Source: Jackrogersella multiformis (lineage: Eukaryota; Ascomycota; Sordariomycetes; Xylariales; Hypoxylaceae). From it: a stretch of DNA of 64,000 bases. The position numbers were made by a program, and so were the translations under genes. The notes under the pieces are model-generated. The model was not told the origin of the DNA and ran no database searches. It saw only the letters and a list, made by a program, of their open reading frames with translations. This document shows positions 24,095 to 34,887 of this stretch, in pieces. Each line of letters begins with the position of its first letter. Positions within the stretch are counted from its first letter, which is position 1. The DNA is taken from contig CADCXD010000018.1 in NCBI GenBank assembly GCA_902806575.1, positions 2,046,001-2,110,000 on the forward strand, given 5' to 3'.

Positions 24095-26938
24095 CTTGAC
24101 TTAACTTTGACGATTCAGACGCGTGATACGAGAGCAAATTAGCCTACCTTGTAAACAATATTTGATAAATGAAGTAGCTTGTTTATAATGTCGATCCTCG
24201 GAATTGTCTTGAAGCGAACTCTCCGGACTATTGAACTTAGTCATTACGGCTAGAGAGTCTCCTATACCATCTTCAGGTAATTATTCCGCCCGCTAGACTG
24301 GGGAAAGAGAAATGAATGCGGGGGAGTTCCTGGGGTGAGGTCTAGAATTAATGGTAGAAGCTCTTCCGCCGCACATAACTGCGGAGAAACAAGTTGGAGA
24401 TATGTCAAGGGTATCCAAGCATGTTCGGCGCTCGGCTGAAGACCCAGCGATAATGCTAAGTAAAAAACTTAGAGTAGGTAGTCCTAAGCTCTTGCCACCC
24501 AGAAGGTATATCGAGCTTGACGATGCTTCTATTAATGGACTGCACCCTTAGCATCCATCTAAGGATCATCACAAGCTTGAAAATGAGCTCAAAACAAGTT
24601 GCGACAACCTGAAGAATCCGGAGCTAGGCTGCAGGGGATGAGCCAAGGGACGAGCTGAAAAGGGTGTCTGTCGATCCTTGGAGAAAGTTGGTGCAACTGA
24701 TTCTCGGGGACATATGATCTATAATAGAAAATGACCTACATAATAGGTTACGCGGAACTTGGTGATTCAGACGGTGTTGGAGAGTTCTCGCATAGTGTAA
24801 CTGTATATGCCCTCTGGTCACTACCCTTGTCACCTACTTTCAAGGTTGTTTCCAGTCATATGGGTTTGTGTAGTAATTAAATGAGAGTGAGTGCTTTGTT
24901 AAGAACCTTGAGATACCGAGTATTGCTCACGCTCGAATAAAGGGAAAAAAGGACGACCGAATATAGCAACAGTAAATGATTTAATCAGACTGATGACTAC
25001 CTAGGTAGGTGGTAGGTACCTTGTTGGTTGGTTACGTATGCCTTGCATGCAGGCGGCTGTTATAGGGCACGCATACATATACCTGACCTGTAGTGTAGAT
25101 ATGATGAATATTCCAAGGTTGTGGTCATGGTACATGCAGGGCGCAACACGCGCATGCGGTTTTGAAGTTGAAGTTGGACGGAAGATTGAAATCGGGTGCG
25201 GAGAGACGGAGGTGGAGGCGGAAGCAACAGCAAACTTTAATAGTTTACCCCTAGGTAGGAGGTAGGTAATACCCGACCCTGCTTACGTGGTACGGGGTAC
25301 AGGTGGTGGCACGAACACGCAGCGCTAATTGATTTTTGAGTTAATAATAGGCTGGGGCTATTTATTGTTTTGTGATATCGTTACCTAGGTACCTCCTAAT
25401 ACCTAGGTACCTGTCTTATCGTCGCGACGCAGGCGAGCTGTAGCTGGAGCTAGAGCTGGAGCTGGATAAAGGTTATTCCATCCTTATCTAGCATTAACTC
25501 GGGTACATTAAATCGGTACTCTAATAAGCGCTGACTGTTTCATCTGACGCCTACCTCTAGGGCTACTGCCTAGTGCCAGGTACATAATAGGTAGCAGGTA
25601 GCTAGACGTGTCACCTAACCTTCAACAAAGATTTCTAGTTTCTTGACTGAGTTTGGCGACTATGCAGAAGCATTGGCAAACGGTTGGCAAACTATTGGCA
25701 GACATTGGCGATCATTGGGAAACATCGGTCGGGTGGAAGTACATGTTGGAATGGCCACGAGCATCACGGGGGTTGCTGCAAGCAACGCTTCCAACATTCC
25801 TGTGACTACTACTACCTACTAACATGGCCATATGGCACTTTCGAAAACGGGATTCTGCCCAAGATGATCTACCTACTGCCTAGGTACTCGGAAGTGAGTT
25901 CGGTAAGATCTGAATCTAACTGGACATGGATAGGCTTGCAGTCCGGGATCTAATGTACACTATTTACGCAGCTACATACACTACACCGATATGGATACAT
26001 CGCGTACCTAGATGGACACACTAGACGAGTTTAGTAATCCATCATTTGTTGGTAAAAAGCTCCGCCCCAGTCAGCCCAGCCCGTCTAAAGGGTGATTCAT
26101 GCAACACACATGGCCAGCATGAGAATCATGCCTGCTCTGAAACAAGGCACAACCCTATCGGAGATCTCAATAAGTTCATCATCACTTTAACCCGGCATTT
26201 CTTGCCATGCCAAACCCCTAACATGTCAATGTCAGCACGTTCATCCCTTCCATCCATGATCCCGCTCATCCCTTTCCTCCATTGTCGTTGTACATAATAG
26301 TAAATCTCGCTGTCCACCGTGGCTAGCTGATCGCCAATCATCAAGTGCCGCGATCGTCATCTGTAGGGTCCAAGAAACACTCCGTCGGCTCGTCCTACCA
26401 GCCTTATAATAGTACAAACTCATACTCCTTACACTCATACTCCTTACCTGGCAGCTTGCCTGGGTCACAAAGGCACAAAGGTAAAAAGATAAAAAGGTTA
26501 CAAGAATAGGTATGTAATATACGTACCGCCAACATGATCTACGGGTCGCGAGACGACCCATGTATGGGAATTTGTATTATACCAATGTACATGTTTGGGC
26601 CGGACTATGGCGGGCTCGTGCGAGTCCGCCGCTTGTGAGTGAGAGCCTTGATGATTGACGCAGCCTGTTTTGTTTAATGACATGGTGTAGGTTAGGTAGT
26701 GTACATCCTCGTCTACCCTCGTCCACCCTCGTCCACACCTCCCTTAATCTATTGCGGATGAGATCCAGTGGATCGTCACATTCCACTCATCAGGTGGCAA
26801 TTGTCTTTTCCTTTTCTTTTTTTTTATATAACCAACTCTCTTTTTAAAAACCAGGAAGTTTCTGGAAAACTTCTGTCCATCATACGAAACATTTCCTTTC
26901 CGTATCTTTCTAATAATTTCTTCGGTTCGGTCCTCGCC
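24095..26938. other. Divergent intergenic region between the PL4 and GH76 genes
   Basis: This 2.8-kb region must contain the promoters of both secreted-enzyme genes, which point away from each other. CCTAGG-type palindromes occur near 25005, 25384-25412 and 25880. A small plus-strand frame (24351-24551, 66 codons) has no recognisable motif. A TATA-like run (TATATA, 26825-26830), about 110 nt before the GH76 start codon, is a candidate promoter element. Nothing else is supported. Confidence 0.5.
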
Positions 26939-28268
26939 ATGGTTTCCTCATCACTCATTGGCTCTCTGGCCTCCAGGGCTATTTTCTTAATGTCTAGTCA
27001 TATTACCAACCGCGAAGACTCGGCAACATATGCCGCTCACACCGTTGACGCTGTGAATACTCTCCAGACATGGTATAATCGCGAGACGGGTCTCTGGGAT
27101 ACTACTGGCTGGTGGAATAGTGCCAACTGTCTAACTACGCTGGCCGACTTCGCGATCTTGAATCCCGCCGCTTCTACTAGCCTAAATATCCCGGAGATCA
27201 TCCAAAACACCGTGAGTATACCGGCGTCCCTTGTCGCTGTTTGAGGCCCTATATTGCCCTTCAATAATTAGCTTAGGAGCTGTGTGGCCCCTAAGCCAAA
27301 TATTGAGGGCCAGTGGCTCATCTCCGCGACTGCTCATATATGAGAATTACTAACTCTAGACGCCATAGTACGACCAAGCGCAGAAGACGCCAGTTCAAGC
27401 GTCTAAAATCCTGACGGCGGCAGGGCTCCCCATCTCAACATACACTAGGATTACTAAACGATCAGAAATCGAGAAGAGAGGGTTCGATAACTTTCTCAAT
27501 GACTACTACGACGATGAAGGATGGTGGGCGCTAGCTATGATCCACAGCTACGATGTCGGCGTCCAGGGTATAGGAGACCAGCAGTACCTCCAAGCCGCCG
27601 TGGATATTTTCGAGGACATGAAAAAGGGCAACTCGACCTGTGGCGGCATCTTCTGGAGCAAGGTGACTCCGTACACCAACGCCATCGCGAATGAGCTCTA
27701 CCTTAGCGTCGCCGCCTCTCTTGCGAACCGGATACCTTCCAGGAAGGCTTATTTCCTCGACACCGCCATGACGCAGTGGAACTGGTTCAAGAACAGCGGG
27801 ATGATCAACAAGGATAATCTGATTAATGACGGGCTCACCGACGACTGCAAGAACAACGGCATGCAGACCTGGACCTACAACCAGGGAGTCATCCTGGGCG
27901 GTCTTGTAGAGCTTCACGAGGCTACAGGCGATCGCGCGTTGCTCACCCAGGCGCAGACCATCGCCGCGGCCGCCATCTCGAAGCTCACCAAGGACGGCAT
28001 CCTCTTCGAGGGCTGCGAGCCCAACTGCGGAAGCGACGGCGCCCAGTTCAAGGGCATCTTCATGCGCAACCTGCACTACCTGCAGAAGGCGGCGCCCATG
28101 GACGCCATCAAGAACTTCCTCCTCAACAACGCGGATACGATATGGGCCAAGAACCGCAACGCCCAGAACCAGCTGGGCGCGACCTGGCTGGGCCCTTTCT
28201 CGAACGCCACGGCGGGCACGCAGAGTTCTGCCCTGGACGTCCTGGTGGCGGCGGTGGCGGTAGCTTAG
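26939..28268 (+). CDS. Glycoside hydrolase family 76 protein (alpha-1,6-mannanase-like)
   Basis: GH76 enzymes cleave or remodel alpha-1,6-mannan of fungal cell walls and glycoproteins. Two exons are inferred: 26939-27211 and 27369-28268, joined over a 157-nt intron (GTGAGT donor; acceptor CCATAG). The acceptor is fixed because the upstream alternative would read through an in-frame TAG. The product is 390 residues. The diagnostic motif NDYYDDEGWWALA places an Asp-Asp pair at residues 139-140, matching the family's catalytic pair. WWNSANCLTTLADF, ANELYLSVAASL, MQTWTYNQGVILGGLVEL and GIFMRNLHYLQ are further GH76-like segments. The start ATG at 26939 is the first in frame. The N-terminus has only a short, interrupted hydrophobic stretch, so secretion is less certain than for other family members. 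No C-terminal GPI-type signal is obvious. The 3' part of exon 2 is clearly GC-rich. The antisense frame of similar length is a shadow. Confidence 0.88.
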
Positions 28269-31260
28269 TCGCACTTACACTACATAGGTAACTACCTACA
28301 TAGGTAGTGTGCCTATACTGCTTTCTGATGTTGGATTATAGGCGAATCGGCGTTGAGGATAATTGGCACGGGATATTAGGGATACCACTCATCATCATTC
28401 ATTATATTAGCCACCCGCGCACCGCACCGCACCGCACAGCGTCGAGTCAGGTGCATATTTTTATTATTGTAGTAATCAATAAAGTAAAGATATTCATTTC
28501 TTTCTTTTCGAGTCTCCAATTAATACCAATTATCATCAACACGATCGCTGTGATACCTCGCTGCTCAATTTCCCCACTGGGCGTAGGGCTGCTGGATTAA
28601 GGCTGTAAGGTTGCCCATTCCGGTCGATCACAGCGCTCCCGTGGTTCCCCAAGCCGAGCGTGATCGTCGTCGCTCTAGGGGGTCGTCGTTCCACCGGTTG
28701 AACTAAAATGATCGACGTCATAATAGCCAAGAATAAGAAGCCCGTGTGGCTGGCAGGTTGTGAACGGTGGACACAAAAGACCCCCACCGCCGGGTTTTGG
28801 GGATCAACAGTAATTTATACCCATAATTCGGAAAATTTGGGTAAGGAGGTGGTAGTATCTTTGACGGCAGGATGGTTAATATCTCCAACTACTGCGGCCC
28901 CCATTCTTCCCCCCCTAAGGTTAACCCCTATCCATTCGCGCCAAAGGAGATGCGTGATTGGTGATTTTTCGTCAAAGGTGCAATCTATTTATTTATTTAT
29001 CTCTATATTCATCGACGTCGAAGTCCCGTGCCTGCATGCAGACTGCATACTTACATACATACCTCATACCTCATACCTAAGGTATGTAATATACGTATGG
29101 GCGAGAGCTGACATGACATGTCTCAACTCCCCCCTCCCATTATACTAGGTAGGTATATATCTAGGTGGTGCTAGCGATGCCGCGGACACGTTACTGAGGT
29201 AACCGCTCGGCAGTCCGCCACTCTAATTGAAACACCCGGCGGCCGCGCTGCTGGATTGGGACTTGGCACAGATGGAACATTGGTTCCCATGCTACTATCG
29301 CGATATTATCCGCGCGTCACCTTGCGTCGCGAGAACCACATGGGCGGGGTTGGGGTTGGGGTTGGGGAAGGGGACTGCTTATACAATATCCATTACACAA
29401 AGTATGGGCAGGCAAGGTACCTACCTAGGTAGGTTTTATTTATTGTCATCCTGGTGCTGCCGCCGCCGCCACCGCCGCTGCTGGCGTCCAGGTTTCGTGC
29501 GAGCTCGGGTCTAATCTGTGCTCACTATAACATACCTGCCTAGGTACCTACCTACCCAGGCTTGCGCTAAGGAGTGTTCGGATGTCTGCAGGCTGGGAAG
29601 GCGAGTGCCGCCGCACAGCATCCCCCCCGTATAACAACGCCCCTTTGCGAAACTCGAGACTTGCTGCGCGCGGCACCTCTGAGCCCTGCGTCCCGGTGCC
29701 GAGACATCGACGGCCCGGAGTCCTAATTGCTATGCTAGGTAGGTAGCGACACTTGGTATCGCTGTTTCTGATCGCAGACATGTAGCTATGTCGTTTTGGC
29801 TGGGTAACGCGTGGGGCTATCACATGCGAATGCTTTCGGCTGGTTGCTGCGCCTGCACATTTTATAATGGTGGAGAGGTGGGGATGTCTTGAAGTGAAGA
29901 ATGACTTGAAATGAGGGGGTTAACGAGGGTTGTGATGGTGTAGGAGTCAGCGGTTCGTAGCTTGATAGAGTCGTTATTTATACCTTAGCTCAATAATCAT
30001 AGCTATCTTCCGTGACCACATAGGTCTAAGCTAAATCTTTATAGTTATAACGCGATTGTAATATAGAAACAGTATAAATTACTAGGTAAAAAGAGGGTTT
30101 AAAGATAGGTCAGAATACCTACCACCTTTGAAAAATGCTAGAGGCGAAGTGGAAATGTTAGTCAGGCCTAGGTACCTAGAACTTAACCTACAGTCAAGTT
30201 GTTAGATATATACGCTCCTCAAATTCAGGGTAATAGTCTACCTTATAAGCTCCTCCACAGGATGTCATCGCTGAAGACGGAGTCGTGGTTCTCATTTTTT
30301 TTGTCTGCGCCAAGCACGAAATCGCATAGATATAAGGGCTTCGAACGATGACGATAAACGCATATCAAATTTCAAGTCCAATATAAACTTGAAAGCACAT
30401 TGTATATTTTGGACTAACCTAGAATTTCCACGGTATCTGCTAACGGCGAAAGATATTGCACATTCCTCTAAAACCATCATTGAAGCGCCCCGGGTTCGTT
30501 ATCCCCGGCCCGCTCAATATTCTACGGCCATTTGGTCGTCGGAGTCGGACTGTCGGGGTTTTTATATTGATGTCTAACAGTCTCAGTCGCGGTTTATTCT
30601 CCTGAAGGCGGTGCATCTGCGGCCGACGCAATAAATGTTTCATCCCTTTTCTCTGCTGTCGTACCCCGGCCTAGGACGTCCGAGTAACAGTGTAATCTGC
30701 ACCTTTGACAGGTTTCAACCTGCCGCTCAAGCCTCGTGATGGGGCTAGGCTGGTGAATACGCTTCATATTGTTCACTGGATACCTTGGGTAGTTTAAATA
30801 ATTTTCTTGTATTCCCTCGCATTCATCCTAGGGGACGAAGCTTTTCATGTACTTACTATCAAGGGGGGTTTTAAGGCTGTTGAAGATTTTATTACATTGC
30901 AGTCCTTAATGTAACATCGCAACGCTGTAAATCAGAACTTATCGTATTATCATGTGTCTGAAGTTTGCGGGAAGTGCTTGTAGAATTTTTATGGACCAGA
31001 TTACTAATAGTCATTGTATTTGATGGTAGTGTTTCTATTCACTAGCGAAAAGCTGTCCCGGGATCTGACTCGAGTTTTGACTGTATTGCAAGCGGCCTAG
31101 ATGAAGGTACATAAGATACCAGGCTCTGGACGTTGGGAAACTAATGTCCTAAAGCTGCGTGTTTGAGAGAAGCAAGCCGAGCACAAATTCAGGCAGGCTG
31201 GTGGTATGCAGTTTGGCCTAGGTCGTTTAATGTGCATCTTTATTCATCAATCCTTTTCCC
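28269..31260. other. Intergenic region, no gene recognised
   Basis: This region separates the 3' ends of the convergent GH76 and Prp22 genes. Just after the GH76 stop there is a partly self-complementary run of TAGGTAG/ACTACATAGG words (about 28278-28312) that could act in 3'-end formation. A G-rich run at 29345-29373 and CCTAGG palindromes near 29415 and 29535 are present. Overlapping frames at 30290-30780 on both strands carry no recognisable motif. AT-rich DNA (about 29990-30120) follows the G-rich part. Confidence 0.5.
29345..29373 (+). repeat. G-rich GGGGTT tandem tract
   Basis: GGGGTT is repeated and then followed by GGGGAAGGGG. Five G4 runs with two-base loops make a strong intramolecular G-quadruplex candidate. 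The unit resembles a telomere repeat, but the tract is short and lies between genes. Confidence 0.8.
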
Positions 31261-34200
31261 TTATCCCCATGTACCACCTCCGCCACCGGATCTTCCGACC
31301 TTCCGCTGGGCACTGAGTCTCCAGTCATCTTCCGCCGCATATTTGTTGTACAAAGGCTGGATCCTCTCGGCCTTCTTGCGCTTGCTGAGCTTGTCAGTAG
31401 GCGCAACCTTGAAGAAGGTTGGGGCAGCCGAAACAAGCCACTTTGGTTCAATACTGGTCGTGCAATGCATGTATTCCTTCGTAGTGAGCACCAGCGTATG
31501 GTAGATCACCCATTCGGCCTGTTTTCCGAACAATGCTGAGCTCGGGTGCAGGTAGACTGGTGTACCTTCGACCAACGTCTTGTATCCCTCCTGCGGGTCC
31601 TTTCTTGCCGAGTTGCGGAAGAAACCTGAGCACAGAGCTTGTCTGACTTTCTGAGTGTCCCGGCCGCAAGAAGCGATGGGATGGCGATAACGCTGCATGA
31701 TTTTCACTAATTGATCACGGACATCTTTCGCGCGCTTCATCGAACGCGCTTGGATGAAGTTCTCGAAGCACCATGGCGCCGAATAACCATTGTTCTTCCA
31801 ACCGTTGTAGACATTGAGAAGGGTAAGATGATCTCCATGCGGGTCATGAAATTTAGCTTTCTTTTGGTCGGCCTGTGTTTGCTTTTCCTTTGGCCGGTAG
31901 AAGACGGTCTGAAGACTTAACATGGCGACGATGCTAAGCATCTCGTCGGAACACCCTATGTCGACTGCGCCGATTAAAACCTTAGCCAGGGCAGGTTCCA
32001 TGGGGAAATCGGCCATCTTGCGGCCAAGACGAGTCAGCAGACCCTCATCGTCTAGCGCTGACAAAGCATAGAGCTCCTCTAAGGCTGTCAACATAGTGTT
32101 TGTAGGTGGCGGATCCATGAAGTCGAAATGAAGGAGGTCATTTATACCCATGGCCTTTAGCATGAGAATTGTAGTGGCTAAGTTCTGACGTTGGATTTCC
32201 GGGATGGTGGTCGGAAGCATTTCAGACTGGAAGGCAGCTTCGGTATACAATCTAAAACATTTGCCAGGACCTGTTCGTCCAGCACGGCCAGCACGTTGGT
32301 TAGCCTGCGCTTGTGAGATGGGCGTGACAACCAAGGAGTCCATCCCGAGCTTCGGGTCGTAAGCATTCTGCTTAACAAATCCAGGGTCTACAACATAGTA
32401 GATGTGATCGATTGTGATTGAGGTTTCGGCGATGTTGGTGGCTATCACGACCTTCCTGCTACCAGGGGGCGCAGGGTCGAAAATCCTACTCTGCATCTCG
32501 CTAGGGAGCGCCGAGTATACTGGTAGGATAATGAGATCGGGGACTCCAGGGCCTAGAGCCTTCATTCGTTCGTATAAGATTTCCGCCGCGGTATCGATCT
32601 CTTCTGACCCAGTAAGGAAAACCAATATATCTCCGGGAGGCTCCATGAGGTGGATTTGCATAACCGTCACCAAGGCTGAATCGAGGTAGTCGGATTCCGG
32701 TTCTTTGCTGTACAGGATCTCCACGGGGAACGTCCGTCCGGGAATCGTGAAGATCGGGCATTCGTTAAAGTATGCCGAAAATTTATCAGCGTCCAGGGTA
32801 GCTGATGTGACGATGATCTTCAAGTCGCTTCGACGCTTCACGGTTTTTTTGAGGAGCGCAAATAGAACGTCAGTCGCAATAGTTCGCTCGTGGGCTTCAT
32901 CCAACATGATGACAGAGTATCTTTTTAAGTCAGGATCCATCAAGATCTCACGCTCCAGCATGCCGTCCGTCATGTACTTGATTTTAGTTGCCGGACTCGT
33001 GCAGTCTTCGAAACGGATGGTATAACCAACTTCCTGGCTTAGTTGACAGCCAACTTCCTCGGCAACACGTTTTGCAACAGACATAGCTGCCACTCGTCGT
33101 GGTTGTGTGCAACCTATCATGCCATTATTGGTGAAGCCAGCCTCGGCGAGGTACTGGGTGACTTGGGTGGTCTTGCCAGATCCGGTCTCACCAACCACAA
33201 TCAAGATCTGATTCTCATGAACAGCCTTGATAAGCTGGTTCTTAAAGGCAAAAACCGGGAGGCTTTCTCTCTGTTGCTTGATCGACATTGTTGTGCGTTT
33301 GCCAAATGATTGATCTTTGGGTGCAACAACTTGTTTCCACTCCGGCACCGCCTCAGGTTTGGCAACTGTGGATTTGGTGGCCCGTAAATCACTGGCAAAT
33401 TTTCGACTATCCGGATTCGCCATTGGGTCATGCCATTGTGACGCGAGATCTACTTTTGAGTCATCCTTTGCAGCAGCCTCGGCCTCCTGCTGGCGTAGTT
33501 CTTTTCGCTCTTTTGCTAATGACGTCCCAGACATTGCTGCACGATTCATTGATCCATCAGGCGCCTTGACTACCCTAATTGGTGACAGTTCGAGTGATTG
33601 TTTTGTCTGACCTGTGAGGAACGGGGGTTCCTCTTCTCTCACTTCAATATCAACTTCCTCTTCCAGTTCCATCTCACCCTCACCCCTCAGGGTAGCATTA
33701 TAATCTTCTTCCAAGTCGGGATAATCTGAGGCTTTGGCTACACCCGAAGCAATGAGCTGCCGAATTTCCCACCGTTCTGGCGATGTCATCCTCTTCTTTC
33801 GTGACCGTGGAGGCCCGGTATAGGTTGAAAGGGCAGCCAAATTGTCATCGTTGCGAGAGATTACACCATTCCGGCTCCCAAGGCTCTCCATGTTTGCGCC
33901 CGATTCTATACGAGCCTGTGGTGCAAGGTCCATACCAGTCTCCTGATCGGCATCCTTCATAGACAGCGCTATCCGGTTCGGCTCGATCTTGATGACTTTG
34001 ACCTTGACGTCCTGGCCTTTTGAGAGAAGGTCTGAAGGGTGATTGACCCTCTGGCCTTGGATTAGATTCGAAATATGTACCATTCCGTCTACTTTGCCTT
34101 TGATACCGTGCAAGTGGACAAACGCGCCAAAATCCTTTATACCAGTAACTTGGCCGTCGTAGACCTTGTATAATACAGGCGAATCGTCAACTTCAGATTC

Positions 34201-34887
34201 GGGCGCATGTCGGAACATATTGTTATCGTCGGCCTCGTCATCGTACTTCCGCCTCTTGTCCTTATAACCATTCCGGTGTGACTGGGGCTCGTCGCGCTCG
34301 TCCTTTCGACCCCTCTGTTCCTTACGACCATTTCTGATATCATAATCATCGTCGTAGGCCTGATCTCTGCGATCACGAGATCGGCGCTTCTCCTTTCTCT
34401 TAGGCTTAGAGTCCATGGCATCCTCCCTCTCGGGACTACGAAGTCGCTTCTTAGACGATCTGTCGGGACGCACACTCTTAGCCTTTCCCTCGAGCCCTTC
34501 CAAACGTGCCATCGTGTCATCTATATCATCAACAACTCCATATTTAGCCTGCTTGTCCGGAATGCTTAGACCCTTGAACAGCGTCTCTTTCTCCTCGAAT
34601 GTCCGAACTTGTTCATAATCTTCCCCTGCTGATTCTTTTTCGGCCTTAAACTTAGGGTGTATATTCCGAACCAGACGGTCAATACTCTCGAATAAACTCT
34701 CGGGCCAGCTTGCACCACCCGAGCCGGCCAACTTGGTCTTGAACTGTGAGAAATTGGTACATTCTACTCGCATGGCAATGATGAATTCGGCCAGGGTCTT
34801 TTCGGATATGCCTAAATGATTCTGGAGCTCGGATGTGACCTTAGATACGAGCGACAGGAGCTCGAGCTCGGCAAAGTCATCATCCAT
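31261..34887 (-). CDS. prp22: Pre-mRNA-splicing ATP-dependent RNA helicase Prp22 (DHX8), DEAH box
   Basis: A single 1208-residue exon, the usual length for Prp22. In the spliceosome it releases the spliced mRNA after exon ligation and proofreads the 3' splice site. Residues 1-100 form the conserved N-terminal helical region. A charged RS/KR/DE-rich linker follows (about 140-235), then an S1 RNA-binding domain (about 240-312, VYDGQVTGIKDFGAFVHL). The helicase core has motif I GETGSGKTT (about 566), Ia TQPRRVAAMS, motif II DEAH (about 663), motif III SAT (about 695) and motif VI QRAGRAGRTGPG. HA2 and OB-fold regions follow to the C-terminal Gly-rich tail. The S1 domain before the DEAH core separates Prp22 from Prp2, Prp16 and Prp43. 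Start ATG 34887 begins MDDDFAELELLSLVSKV, as in orthologues. No intron is needed. It is a housekeeping gene with no functional link to its neighbours visible. Confidence 0.96.
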   Translation of the reverse strand: MDDDFAELELLSLVSKVTSELQNHLGISEKTLAEFIIAMRVECTNFSQFKTKLAGSGGASWPESLFESIDRLVRNIHPKFKAEKESAGEDYEQVRTFEEKETLFKGLSIPDKQAKYGVVDDIDDTMARLEGLEGKAKSVRPDRSSKKRLRSPEREDAMDSKPKRKEKRRSRDRRDQAYDDDYDIRNGRKEQRGRKDERDEPQSHRNGYKDKRRKYDDEADDNNMFRHAPESEVDDSPVLYKVYDGQVTGIKDFGAFVHLHGIKGKVDGMVHISNLIQGQRVNHPSDLLSKGQDVKVKVIKIEPNRIALSMKDADQETGMDLAPQARIESGANMESLGSRNGVISRNDDNLAALSTYTGPPRSRKKRMTSPERWEIRQLIASGVAKASDYPDLEEDYNATLRGEGEMELEEEVDIEVREEEPPFLTGQTKQSLELSPIRVVKAPDGSMNRAAMSGTSLAKERKELRQQEAEAAAKDDSKVDLASQWHDPMANPDSRKFASDLRATKSTVAKPEAVPEWKQVVAPKDQSFGKRTTMSIKQQRESLPVFAFKNQLIKAVHENQILIVVGETGSGKTTQVTQYLAEAGFTNNGMIGCTQPRRVAAMSVAKRVAEEVGCQLSQEVGYTIRFEDCTSPATKIKYMTDGMLEREILMDPDLKRYSVIMLDEAHERTIATDVLFALLKKTVKRRSDLKIIVTSATLDADKFSAYFNECPIFTIPGRTFPVEILYSKEPESDYLDSALVTVMQIHLMEPPGDILVFLTGSEEIDTAAEILYERMKALGPGVPDLIILPVYSALPSEMQSRIFDPAPPGSRKVVIATNIAETSITIDHIYYVVDPGFVKQNAYDPKLGMDSLVVTPISQAQANQRAGRAGRTGPGKCFRLYTEAAFQSEMLPTTIPEIQRQNLATTILMLKAMGINDLLHFDFMDPPPTNTMLTALEELYALSALDDEGLLTRLGRKMADFPMEPALAKVLIGAVDIGCSDEMLSIVAMLSLQTVFYRPKEKQTQADQKKAKFHDPHGDHLTLLNVYNGWKNNGYSAPWCFENFIQARSMKRAKDVRDQLVKIMQRYRHPIASCGRDTQKVRQALCSGFFRNSARKDPQEGYKTLVEGTPVYLHPSSALFGKQAEWVIYHTLVLTTKEYMHCTTSIEPKWLVSAAPTFFKVAPTDKLSKRKKAERIQPLYNKYAAEDDWRLSAQRKVGRSGGGGGTWG

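Noticed and set aside
24351..24551. 66-codon frame between PL4 and GH76, possibly a regulator fragment
   Set aside because: There is no DNA-binding or other domain signature; it may be a relic but nothing supports a call.
27531..28274. 247-codon open frame antisense to GH76 exon 2
   Set aside because: It is a shadow of a GC-rich coding exon whose sense strand carries clear GH76 motifs.
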